A DNA stretch of 55,771 bases from Thiobacillus sp. 65-1059 (GTDB lineage Bacteria; Pseudomonadota; Gammaproteobacteria; Burkholderiales; Thiobacillaceae): assembly GCA_001897675.1 (NCBI GenBank), contig MKUE01000139.1:1-55771 (forward strand), given 5' to 3'. The position numbers and the translations under genes were made by a program. Positions 25,049 through 32,546 of the stretch are shown piece by piece. Positions within the stretch are counted from its first letter, which is position 1. Each line of letters opens with the position of its first letter. A model generated the notes under the pieces. It saw only the letters and a list, made by a program, of their open reading frames with translations, had not been told where the DNA came from and did not search any database.

Positions 25049-25064
25049 AGCACCATGCGTGCCA
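25049..25064 (-). promoter_or_regulatory. Predicted sigma-54 promoter of the SulP/gamma-CA operon
   Basis: Reading the minus strand, TGGCACG-CATG-GTGCT matches the sigma-54 consensus TGGCACG-N4-TTGCW. It has exact spacing between the invariant GG and GC and one mismatch in the -12 block. Transcription would start near 25038, about 28 bases before the first start codon (25009). The adjacent divergent genes encode a two-component system with a sigma-54 activator. Confidence 0.8.
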
Positions 25065-25125
25065 GGGTAAATAATCTCAATAAATCAGTATGTTGACGTT
25101 TGGTCTCGGGGCGGGGCACGCTGGG

Positions 25126-25143
25126 GTTGTTACATTTTGCAAC
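25126..25143. promoter_or_regulatory. Candidate upstream activator site for the NtrC-type regulator
   Basis: GTTGTTACATTTTGCAAC is an imperfect palindrome (GTTG...CAAC, GTTAC/GCAAC). It lies 60-80 bases upstream of the sigma-54 -24 element, a normal enhancer distance. It also lies just before the kinase gene, so it could serve autoregulation. Confidence 0.45.
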
Positions 25144-25162
25144 GTGAGGTTAGACTCTCGGG

Positions 25163-26611
25163 ATGCGTTCCCTCCAAGCCAAGATCGCGCTGGCCTATCT
25201 CTCGCTCGCGGCGCTCGTCGTCGGCCTGTCGGCGGTCGCGTTGATCGAGCTGGCGCGCATCGAGGACAAGGTGCGCGAGGGCGGCAAGGTGACCGAGTTG
25301 TTCGACGCGACACTGGAAATGCGGCGTTTCGAGAAGAACTACTTCCTCTATGGCCAGCCGGCCGACCTCGACGACCATGCCCGCTTTCTCGCGCGCACGC
25401 GCGAGCTGGCGGGGCGCGATGCGGCGGTGATCGACGCGGTGGCCGGGCGCGGAACGGCGGCGCGGCTGGCTGGCGGGTTGGCGGGCTACGCGGAGGCCAT
25501 GGCCGCGCACGTGCGCCGGCCGGCCGACGATGCGGTATCCGCGCGGGTGCGTGCCTACGGCAACCGCATCGTCACCCTGGGCGAGCAGCTCGCGCAGCGC
25601 GAGCGGCGCTCGGTCGACCTCGCGCTGCAGGCCCACCGCCGCAATTTCCTGTTTTTCCTGGGCGCAGTGGCGGCGATCCTGGTGCTGACCGGTTTTCTGC
25701 TTGCGCGCCTCGTCACGCGCCCGTTGAAGGCCATGGAGGTCCACATGGAGGCGGTCGCCAGCGGCCAGCTGGTGCGGCTCGAGCCGGATAGCCGCGACCG
25801 CGAATTCGTCTCGCTGACCGAGGCGTTCAATCACGTGCTCGACGAGCTGGAACGCCGCCAGCACACCCTGGTGCGCTCGGAAAAGCTCGCTTCGCTCGGC
25901 ACGCTGCTGTCGGGGGTGGCGCACGAGCTCAACAACCCGCTGTCGAACATCTCCTCGTCGGCGCAGATTCTCAGGGAGGACCCGTCGATCGACCCGGAAC
26001 TGCGTGCGCAGATGATCGAGGATATCGACGCCGAGACCCTGCGCGCGCGCCACATCGTGCGCGCGCTGCTCGACTATTCCGGCGACCGCGATTTCCGGCT
26101 GCGACCGGTGGCGCTCGCCGGGCTGGTCGAGGAGACGCTGCGCTTCCTCAAGAACAAGCGCCCGACCGGGGTCGAGGTCCGCGTCGACATCCCGGCCGGG
26201 CTCACCGTCACCGCCGACCGCCCGCGCCTGCAGCAGGTGCTGCTCAACCTCGTCGTCAACGCCTACGACGCCATGGGTAGCGCCGGCGAGCTCGCCATCG
26301 CGGCGCGCCAGCTGAGGGCAGGCGAACGCGACGACGATTTCCCGGCGCCGCTTTCCGGCGGCCGCGCCGGCGGCGCGGCGGTGGAGATCGAGGTGGCCGA
26401 CAACGGTCCCGGCATCCCGCCCGAGATTCTCGAGCGCGTATTCGACCCCTTCTTCACCACCAAGGGGGTGGGCCACGGCAGCGGGCTGGGGCTCTTCATC
26501 GCCTATGAGATCATCGAGAAACACGGCGGCTGCATGGTCGCCGACAACCGTCCCGGCGGCGGCGCGCGCTTCCGCATCCGCCTGCCGGCCGACCTGAAAG
26601 AATCCGCATGA
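25163..26611 (+). CDS. Sensor histidine kinase, NtrB-like, membrane-bound
   Basis: A 482-residue kinase. TM1 (about 7-29), a periplasmic helical sensor region (about 30-160), TM2 (about 162-182), HAMP, then HisKA with GVAHELNNPLSN (phospho-acceptor His254) and a HATPase domain with N-box NLVVNAYDAMG, DNGPGIP and GHGSGLGLF. It lies divergent from the sigma-54 operon and overlaps the next gene by 4 bases (ATGA), so it is the partner of the NtrC-family regulator. The periplasmic domain is of a four-helix-bundle-like composition, so the ligand is not predictable from sequence. A bicarbonate, CO2, sulfite or redox cue would fit the neighbours. Confidence 0.92.
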   Translation: MRSLQAKIALAYLSLAALVVGLSAVALIELARIEDKVREGGKVTELFDATLEMRRFEKNYFLYGQPADLDDHARFLARTRELAGRDAAVIDAVAGRGTAARLAGGLAGYAEAMAAHVRRPADDAVSARVRAYGNRIVTLGEQLAQRERRSVDLALQAHRRNFLFFLGAVAAILVLTGFLLARLVTRPLKAMEVHMEAVASGQLVRLEPDSRDREFVSLTEAFNHVLDELERRQHTLVRSEKLASLGTLLSGVAHELNNPLSNISSSAQILREDPSIDPELRAQMIEDIDAETLRARHIVRALLDYSGDRDFRLRPVALAGLVEETLRFLKNKRPTGVEVRVDIPAGLTVTADRPRLQQVLLNLVVNAYDAMGSAGELAIAARQLRAGERDDDFPAPLSGGRAGGAAVEIEVADNGPGIPPEILERVFDPFFTTKGVGHGSGLGLFIAYEIIEKHGGCMVADNRPGGGARFRIRLPADLKESA

Positions 26612-27960
26612 ACGCACGTCTCCTGCTCGTCGACGACGAGCGCATCGCCCTCAGGAACCTCGAACACGTGCTGGCGAAGGAGGGCTACGACATCGTCGCC
26701 ACCCAGAGCGGCCGTCACGCGCTTGAGCTGGTCGACACGAAGCCTTTCGACCTGGTGCTGACCGACCTCAAGATGGACAAGGTCGACGGCATGCAGCTCT
26801 TGCAGCACTGCAAGGCGCGCCATCCCGACCTCGAGGTCATCATGATCACCGGCTTCGCCACGCTGGAATCCGCGGTGGAAGCGATGAAGGTCGGCGCCTT
26901 CCACTACATCGCCAAGCCGTTCCGCCTCGACGAGGTGCGGCAGACCGTCGCCGAGGCGCTGGAGAAGGTGCGCCTGAAGCGCGAGAACCGCGCGCTGCGC
27001 GAGCAGCTCGACGCCGTCAACGGCCGCACCCGCATCGTCACCCGCGACGGCGGCATGCAGAAGCTGCTGGACATGGCGCGCCAGGTCGCCGGCACCGGCG
27101 CCAACGTGCTGATCACCGGCGAATCGGGCACCGGCAAGGAGCTGTTCGCGCGCTACCTGCACGAGCACGGCGGCCGCCCCAAGGGCCCCTTCGTCGCGGT
27201 CAACTGCGGCGCGTTCAACGAAGAACTGCTGGCCAACGAGCTGTTCGGCCACGAGAAGGGCGCGTTCACCGGCGCCGTCGGCAAGGCGGGCCTCTTGCTC
27301 GCGGCCCACGGCGGCACGCTGTTCCTCGACGAGGTCACCGAGATGTCGCCCGGCATGCAGGTCAAGCTGCTGCGGGTGATCCAGGAGCGCGAGGTGCTGC
27401 CGGTCGGCGGCACCAAGCCGGTCAAGATCGACGTGCGCTTCATCGCCGCCAGCAACCGCAACATGAAGGACTGGGTCGCCGACGGGCGCTTCCGCCAGGA
27501 CCTGTATTTCCGCCTCAACGTCGTCAACCTGCACATTCCACCGCTGTCCGAGCGGCGCGACGATATCCCGCTGCTGGCGCAGTACTTCCTCGACCGCGCC
27601 GCGCCGGTGATGGGCAAGCCGGTGCGGGCGCTCTCCGACGAGGCGCTGGCGCTGCTGAAAAGCTACGATTTTCCCGGCAACGTCCGCGAACTGGAGAACA
27701 TCATCGAGCGTGGCGTTGCCTTGTGCCAGGGCGACACCCTGGCGGCGGCGCACCTGCCCGACGACCTGCGCGACCTGACGATCAAGGCCTTCCGCCGCCG
27801 CGAAGGCCGTGTCGCCTCGCTCGAGGAGCAGGAACGCGAGTACATCCAGTGGGTGCTCGAGCAGGCGCACGGCAACCAGACGCTGGCGGCGCAGATGCTC
27901 GGCATCGACCGGGTGTCGCTGTGGCGCAAGCTCAAGCGCTACGGCGGGGAGGCGGGCTGA
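26608..27960 (+). CDS. NtrC-family sigma-54 response regulator
   Basis: A 450-residue regulator with three domains. The receiver (1-120) has the acidic pair D9/D10 and phospho-acceptor D53. The AAA+ domain (about 140-375) has Walker A GESGTGKE (171-178) and the sigma-54 contact loop GAFTGA (218-223). The C-terminal Fis-type HTH (about 410-445) has [23 protein letters not shown]. It should use ATP to open a sigma-54 promoter when phosphorylated. The only sigma-54 promoter found nearby is the one of the divergent transporter operon, which makes that its probable target. A terminator-like hairpin follows. Confidence 0.95.
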   Translation: MNARLLLVDDERIALRNLEHVLAKEGYDIVATQSGRHALELVDTKPFDLVLTDLKMDKVDGMQLLQHCKARHPDLEVIMITGFATLESAVEAMKVGAFHYIAKPFRLDEVRQTVAEALEKVRLKRENRALREQLDAVNGRTRIVTRDGGMQKLLDMARQVAGTGANVLITGESGTGKELFARYLHEHGGRPKGPFVAVNCGAFNEELLANELFGHEKGAFTGAVGKAGLLLAAHGGTLFLDEVTEMSPGMQVKLLRVIQEREVLPVGGTKPVKIDVRFIAASNRNMKDWVADGRFRQDLYFRLNVVNLHIPPLSERRDDIPLLAQYFLDRAAPVMGKPVRALSDEALALLKSYDFPGNVRELENIIERGVALCQGDTLAAAHLPDDLRDLTIKAFRRREGRVASLEEQEREYIQWVLEQAHGNQTLAAQMLGIDRVSLWRKLKRYGGEAG

Positions 27961-27966
27961 GCGAAA

Positions 27967-27993
27967 AGCCCTTCCGGGAGGGCGGGGTTTTTT
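27967..27993 (+). terminator. Terminator-like hairpin after the NtrC-type regulator
   Basis: The stem GCCCT/AGGGC with loop TCCGGG is followed by GCGGGG and six T. The stem is short, so efficiency is uncertain. Confidence 0.5.
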
Positions 27994-27996
27994 GCT

Positions 27997-28027
27997 AAAC
28001 TGTTGCAGTTTGAAACGCTAGCGTTTC
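27997..28027 (+). promoter_or_regulatory. Two adjacent palindromes upstream of the second SulP gene
   Basis: aaactg-ttg-cagttt (27997-28011) is followed directly by the perfect palindrome gaaacgctagcgtttc (28012-28027). They lie 34 bases before the SulP start and could be an operator for a dimeric regulator or leader structure. No matching promoter was found by eye. Confidence 0.4.
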
Positions 28028-28060
28028 TCTTTTCAACGTTTTCCCGCCGTCCCGCCCGCC

Positions 28061-30196
28061 ATGAATCCGCTGCTCTATCGCCTGTTTCCGTTTCTCTACT
28101 GGTTTCCCATCAACAGCGTCATCCTGCGCGGCGACGTGATCGCGGGCATCACCGGCGCGCTGGTGCTGGTGCCCAAGGCGATGGCGTACGCGCAGCTGTC
28201 GGGCCTGCCGGTCTACTTCGGCCTCTACACCGCGCTGGTGCCGGCGATCCTCGGCGCGCTGTGGGGTTCGTCGCGCCAACTCGCCACCGGTCCGGTCGCG
28301 ATCATCTCGCTGATGACCGCCGCTGCGCTGACCCCGCTGGCGGTGCCGTTCTCCGAGGAATACATCGGCCTCGCCCTGCTGCTGACCCTGATGGTCGGCG
28401 TGATCCAGTTCGGCCTCGGCGCCTTCAAGTTGGGCGCGATCGTCAACTTCGTGTCGCACCCGGTGATTCTCGGCTTCATGAACGCGGCGGCGATCATCAT
28501 CGCGCTGTCGCAGCTCGACCTGCTGCTCGGCATCACCAAGGGCCGCAGCGACTCTTTCCTGGTCGACATCTGGGAGATGTTCGGCAACCTGTCGCAGGCC
28601 CACCTGCCGACGCTGGCGATGTCGGTGTTCGCGCTGGTGCTGATGCTGGTGCTGAAGAAGGTCAAGCTGTTGTCCAAGCCGAGCGTGCTGATCGCGGTGG
28701 TGATCACCACCCTGGTCAGCTACGCGATCGGCTTCGCCCACAAGACTTCGGGCACCCACGAGCACATCGCCGACCCGGCGGCGCGCGAGCTGGTGGCGTC
28801 CTACGTCGCCACCCAGCAGCAGGCCAAGACACTGCAGTCCGAGATCACGGCCAAGGGCGCCACGCTGCGCGAACTGGAGAAGTCGGGTGATCCGCGTGCG
28901 GTGACCGAGCTGCGCTACCGCATCGACCTGATGAAGCTCGAGGCGGAGAACCTCGAGAAGCAGAACAAGGAGCGCATGGGCTACCTGCGCAAGCTCGAGT
29001 TCGAGCGCTTCGACGCGCCGGAGTCGCAGACCGCGATGCTGTACGTGGCCGGCAAGGCGCCCGCTGGCGTGGCCACCGACGGCCAGAGCTGGCACATCAA
29101 GAAGATCGAGGACGGCAAGTTGAACCTCACCGGCGGCGGCGACGTCGTCGGCAACATCCCTGCCGGCCTGCCGTCGTTCCGCCTGCCGACGCTGACCTTC
29201 GACGCCATGCTGCAGCTCTTGTCGGCCGCGTTCATCATCGCGCTGGTCGCGTTCATGGAATGCATCTCGATGGCCAAGGCGCTCGCCGCCAAGACCAAGC
29301 AGCGCCTCGACCCCAACCAGGAACTGATCGGCCAGGGCATGGCCAACATGGGCGGCGCCTTCTTCCAGGCGTATCCGGCGACCGGCTCGTTCACCGGCTC
29401 GGCGATCAACCTGCAGGCCGGCGCGCAGACCGGCTTCGCCATGGTGTTCAACGGCCTGTTCGTCGCCGCGACCCTGCTGTTCCTGACGCCCTACCTCTAC
29501 CACCTGCCGAAGGCCACCCTGGGCGTGATCATCCTGCTCGCGGTCACCAGCCTGGTCACCCCGGCGGCGTTGAAGCACACCTGGAAGGCCAACAAGGCCG
29601 ACGGCATCGTCGCCGGCGTGACCTTCGCGGTGACGCTCTTGGCGGCGCCGCACCTCGACAAGGGCATCCTGATCGGCGCTGCGCTGGCGCTGGTGCTGTA
29701 TCTCTACCGCACCATGAAGCCGCGCGTCGCCCAGCTCGGCCGCCACAGCGACGGCACCCTGCGCGACGTCAAGGTGCATCCCGGCATTCCGACCAGCGAG
29801 CACGTCGTCGCCATGCGCTTCGACGGCCAGCTCTACTTCGCCAACGTGTCGCACTTCGAGGACGCCGTGCTCGAGACCGTGGCCGCGCATCCCAAGGCCA
29901 AGTACCTGCTGGTGGTGGGCGACGGCATCAACCAGCTCGACGCCACCGGCGAGGAGGCGATCCGTGCGATCCACGAACGCCTGCACGAGGGCGGCGTGAC
30001 CCTGGTGTTCTCCGGCCTCAAGAAGCAGGTGCTCGACGTGATGCGCAATACCGGCCTGTTCGACGAGATCGGCCAGCAGCACATCTTCCCCAACGAGGAT
30101 CAGGCGCTCGCCGTCATCTACGAATGGCTGGGCGAGGAGGGCCGCGACGATCTGTTCTGCCCGGTCGGCCGCAGCGAGCCGGCGCTGGCGAAATAA
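28061..30196 (+). CDS. SulP-family anion transporter with large coiled-coil insert and STAS domain
   Basis: A 711-residue SulP transporter, larger than usual (about 550-600). The first TM half ends near residue 225. Residues about 227-365 are an inserted hydrophilic segment with a coiled-coil-like part (about 240-313, rich in Gln, Glu, Lys, Leu) and a Gly-rich end. The second TM half holds LDPNQELIGQGMANMGGAFF and ends near 560. The C-terminal STAS domain follows, with VVGDGINQLDATGEEAIRAI. It probably carries bicarbonate or sulfate. It is alone between two terminators, downstream of the NtrC-type regulator on the same strand. Confidence 0.9.
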   Translation: MNPLLYRLFPFLYWFPINSVILRGDVIAGITGALVLVPKAMAYAQLSGLPVYFGLYTALVPAILGALWGSSRQLATGPVAIISLMTAAALTPLAVPFSEEYIGLALLLTLMVGVIQFGLGAFKLGAIVNFVSHPVILGFMNAAAIIIALSQLDLLLGITKGRSDSFLVDIWEMFGNLSQAHLPTLAMSVFALVLMLVLKKVKLLSKPSVLIAVVITTLVSYAIGFAHKTSGTHEHIADPAARELVASYVATQQQAKTLQSEITAKGATLRELEKSGDPRAVTELRYRIDLMKLEAENLEKQNKERMGYLRKLEFERFDAPESQTAMLYVAGKAPAGVATDGQSWHIKKIEDGKLNLTGGGDVVGNIPAGLPSFRLPTLTFDAMLQLLSAAFIIALVAFMECISMAKALAAKTKQRLDPNQELIGQGMANMGGAFFQAYPATGSFTGSAINLQAGAQTGFAMVFNGLFVAATLLFLTPYLYHLPKATLGVIILLAVTSLVTPAALKHTWKANKADGIVAGVTFAVTLLAAPHLDKGILIGAALALVLYLYRTMKPRVAQLGRHSDGTLRDVKVHPGIPTSEHVVAMRFDGQLYFANVSHFEDAVLETVAAHPKAKYLLVVGDGINQLDATGEEAIRAIHERLHEGGVTLVFSGLKKQVLDVMRNTGLFDEIGQQHIFPNEDQALAVIYEWLGEEGRDDLFCPVGRSEPALAK

Positions 30197-30212
30197 GCTG
30201 TTCGTCTCCAGG

Positions 30213-30242
30213 AAAGGCCCGGCCATGTGCCGGGCCTTTTTC
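30213..30242 (+). terminator. Intrinsic terminator after the second SulP gene
   Basis: A perfect stem aaaggcccgg/ccgggccttt with a 7-base loop is followed by a T-run (tttttc). Classic rho-independent form. Confidence 0.88.
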
Positions 30243-30253
30243 TTGGGCGCGCC

Positions 30254-30271
30254 TTGACGCTGTCTTGACGC
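30254..30271 (+). promoter_or_regulatory. Two TTGACGC repeats, 11-bp phased, before the OmpR-type operon
   Basis: TTGACGC occurs at 30254-30260 and 30265-30271, one helical turn apart. That spacing is typical for OmpR/PhoB-family dimers. TACACT (30281-30286) 10 bases further could be the -10 element. The same motif is repeated three times at 32460-32488. Confidence 0.65.
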
Positions 30272-30284
30272 GGAATCGCCTACA

Positions 30285-30371
30285 CTATTGAGACGGTCAA
30301 GTCGAGTTTGAAACCGTAAAGTGATTTACACGTCTTCCTGAGTGGGACGGTTCGTTGAGCCGTCTCAATAG
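30285..30371 (+). repeat. 87-base structured inverted repeat in the two-component operon leader
   Basis: The ends ctattgagacgg (30285-30296) and ccgtctcaatag (30360-30371) are perfect 12-bp complements. Nested inside are aaccgt/acggtt (30312-30317, 30347-30352) and gtaaa/tttac (30316-30320, 30325-30329), two partly exclusive pairings. The segment lies just after the putative promoter, so it would be in the transcript leader. It could be a cis-acting RNA, a short repeat element, or an operator. Confidence 0.55.
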
Positions 30372-30506
30372 AACGCCGTTTTGAATCGTTATTGATCCGG
30401 CCTCCCGCGCTGCCTCGCATTGCCTTGGCATGCTGAATCTCAGTGCCGCTTCAAACTTCATCAGGCCGAATCAATAACCTGCTCACAACCTTGCCTTGCG
30501 TCTGCC

Positions 30507-31208
30507 ATGACATCGAGCTCGCCTCTGCACATCCTGGTCATCGAGGACAACCCTGATCTTGCCGCCAACGTCTGCGACTTCCTCGAGGCCAAGGGCCATA
30601 CCGTCGACGTCGCCGGCGACGGCCTGACCGGCCTGCACCTGGCTGTCACCCAGAATTACGACGCCATCGTGCTCGACATCGTGCTGCCCGGCATGGACGG
30701 CCTGACGCTGTGCCGCAAGTTCCGCGAAGAGGCGATGCGCACCACCCCGGTGCTGATGCTCACCGCGCGCGATGCGCTCGACGACCGCGTGGCCGGCCTC
30801 GAATGCGGTGCCGACGACTACGTGCTGAAGCCCTTTGCCCTGCGCGAGCTGGAAGCGCGCCTGAAGGCGCTGGTGCGGCGCGCGAGCAGTGCGGTGACGC
30901 CGTCGGTGCTGCGCGTGGGCGACCTCGAGTACGACCCGGCGCTGATCCGGGTGCGGCGCGGCACCCGCACGATCACGCTGCCGCCGATTCCTTTGAAGCT
31001 GCTGGAAACCCTGATGCGCGCCGCCCCCCGGGTGGTGCGGCGCGAAGAGCTGGAGCGCGCGGTGTGGGGCGATGCGCCGCCCGACTCCGACGCCCTGCGC
31101 GCGCACCTGCACGTGGTGCGCGCGGCGATCGACGGCGCCGGCGAACCGCCGCTGATCCACACCCTGCGCGGCGTCGGCTACCGCATGATGGCGCCCGATG
31201 CGCTTTAG
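30507..31208 (+). CDS. OmpR/PhoB-family response regulator
   Basis: A 233-residue two-domain regulator. The receiver has the acidic pair in VIEDNPDLA, phospho-acceptor Asp in DAIVLDIVLPGMDG, Thr/Lys in LMLTARDA and DYVLKPF. The C-terminal winged helix has RREELERAVWGDAP and ends HTLRGVGYRMM. ATG 30507 is the best start by homology (MTSSSPLHILVIEDN); no strong Shine-Dalgarno is visible. It overlaps the kinase gene by 11 bases. Phased TTGACGC repeats before its own gene and before the third SulP gene are its likely binding sites. Confidence 0.92.
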   Translation: MTSSSPLHILVIEDNPDLAANVCDFLEAKGHTVDVAGDGLTGLHLAVTQNYDAIVLDIVLPGMDGLTLCRKFREEAMRTTPVLMLTARDALDDRVAGLECGADDYVLKPFALRELEARLKALVRRASSAVTPSVLRVGDLEYDPALIRVRRGTRTITLPPIPLKLLETLMRAAPRVVRREELERAVWGDAPPDSDALRAHLHVVRAAIDGAGEPPLIHTLRGVGYRMMAPDAL

Positions 31209-32463
31209 CCGCAGCCTGCGCTTCCGCGTCGCGACCGCGTTCGCGACGATCGGCGGGGTGATCAGCCTGGTCGCCGCGATGGGGATCTATGTCGGCGTGC
31301 GCGACGCCGGCGAGCGCCTGATCGACGAGACGCTGACCGCGGAAATCCAGGACTACCTGTCGCGCCGCAGCCGCAACCCGCAATCGCAGCCGCCCGCCAC
31401 CGCCACCCTCCTGGGCTACGTGCTGCCGGCGCGCCAGGGCGAGGCGGTGCCGCCCGCGGCCATCGCCGCCTGGCGCCCGGGGCTGCACGAGATCCGGCTG
31501 GGTGACACCTACTACCGCGTGGCGATCGCGGACCGCGCCGGCAGCCGCTATTTCCTGCTCTACAACGAAACCCTGTTCCGCCAGCAGCAGGCCAGCCTGA
31601 TCCTTTATCTGGCCGGCTTCGTCGCGCTGATGACGCTGCTCTCGGGCGGGCTGGCGCTGTGGCTGGCCGAGCGCGTGATCGAACCGGTGAAGGCGCTGGC
31701 GCGGCGGGTGCGCGACGTGCGGCCGGACGCGCATCCGGGCCGGATCGCCGAGGATTTCCCGCCCGACGAGGTGGGTGAACTCGCCCGCGCCTTCGAGCAG
31801 ACGCTTGACCGGCTGGCAGATTTCATCGACCGCGAGCGCGCTTTCACTGCCGACGTCTCGCACGAATTGCGCACGCCGATTGCCGTCATCCGCGGCGCAG
31901 CCGAAGTGCTGCTGGCCGACGATACGCGGCCGGACAAGGACCGTCAGCGCCTCGAGCGGATCGAGCGCGGTGCCGCCGACATGGCCGACCTCTCGACTGC
32001 GTTGCTGGCGATGGCGCGTGAGCGCGACGACGAGCGGCGCGAGCCGGTCGACCTCGCCGCACTGCTCGAGGAATCGGTCGACAAGCACCGGCATCTGCTC
32101 GGTGGCCGCCCGGTGGAACTCGGACTGGAAATCGTGGCACAGCCGCGGGTGGCGGCCGACGCCAACCTCGTCGCCATCGTCATCGCCAACCTGCTGCGCA
32201 ACAGCTTCACCTACACCGAGCGCGGCAGCGTCCGCATCCGCCTCGACGCGCGCACGCTCACCGTGGCCGACACCGGGCTCGGCATCCCGCGTGCCGCGCT
32301 CGACAAGGTGTTCCAGCGGCTCTACAAGGGTGCGCACAGCGAGGGCGCCGGCATCGGGCTATCGCTGGTGAAGAAGATCTGCGACCGCTACGGCTGGTCG
32401 ATTGCGCTCGACAGCGAGGAAGGGCGGGGTACCCGCGCGGTGCTGACGTTCGACGCCGCTTGA
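31198..32463 (+). CDS. Sensor histidine kinase paired with the OmpR-type regulator
   Basis: A 421-residue kinase. TM1 (about 8-33), a short periplasmic domain (about 34-125), TM2 (about 133-158), HAMP, then HisKA with FTADVSHELRTPIAVIRGAAEVLL and a HATPase domain (NLLRNSFTYT, ADTGLGIP, GAGIGLSLVK). The start overlaps the end of the regulator gene (ATGCGCTTTAG), and the stop lies inside the first TTGACGC repeat controlling the next gene. The small sensor domain resembles those of PhoR/QseC-type kinases. Its signal is unknown; the SulP genes on either side suggest an ion or carbon signal. Confidence 0.92.
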   Translation: MRFSRSLRFRVATAFATIGGVISLVAAMGIYVGVRDAGERLIDETLTAEIQDYLSRRSRNPQSQPPATATLLGYVLPARQGEAVPPAAIAAWRPGLHEIRLGDTYYRVAIADRAGSRYFLLYNETLFRQQQASLILYLAGFVALMTLLSGGLALWLAERVIEPVKALARRVRDVRPDAHPGRIAEDFPPDEVGELARAFEQTLDRLADFIDRERAFTADVSHELRTPIAVIRGAAEVLLADDTRPDKDRQRLERIERGAADMADLSTALLAMARERDDERREPVDLAALLEESVDKHRHLLGGRPVELGLEIVAQPRVAADANLVAIVIANLLRNSFTYTERGSVRIRLDARTLTVADTGLGIPRAALDKVFQRLYKGAHSEGAGIGLSLVKKICDRYGWSIALDSEEGRGTRAVLTFDAA

Positions 32464-32488
32464 CGCCGGCTTGACGCACGGTTGACGC
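32460..32488 (+). promoter_or_regulatory. Three TTGACGC repeats, 11-bp phased, before the third SulP gene
   Basis: TTGACGC starts at 32460, 32471 and 32482, exactly 11 bases apart. A possible -10 TATATC lies at 32509-32514. The same heptamer and phase occur before the upstream regulator gene, which suggests shared control by that OmpR-type protein. Confidence 0.7.
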
Positions 32489-32546
32489 AGCGCCCACGCG
32501 CGCTGCGCTATATCTCGCGGAGTTGCCGAAATCCGTGAGTTCCCGC

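Noticed and set aside
27995-30226. 743-codon minus-strand frame opposite the second SulP gene
   Set aside because: Antisense of a well supported transporter; His/Arg/Gln-rich shadow.
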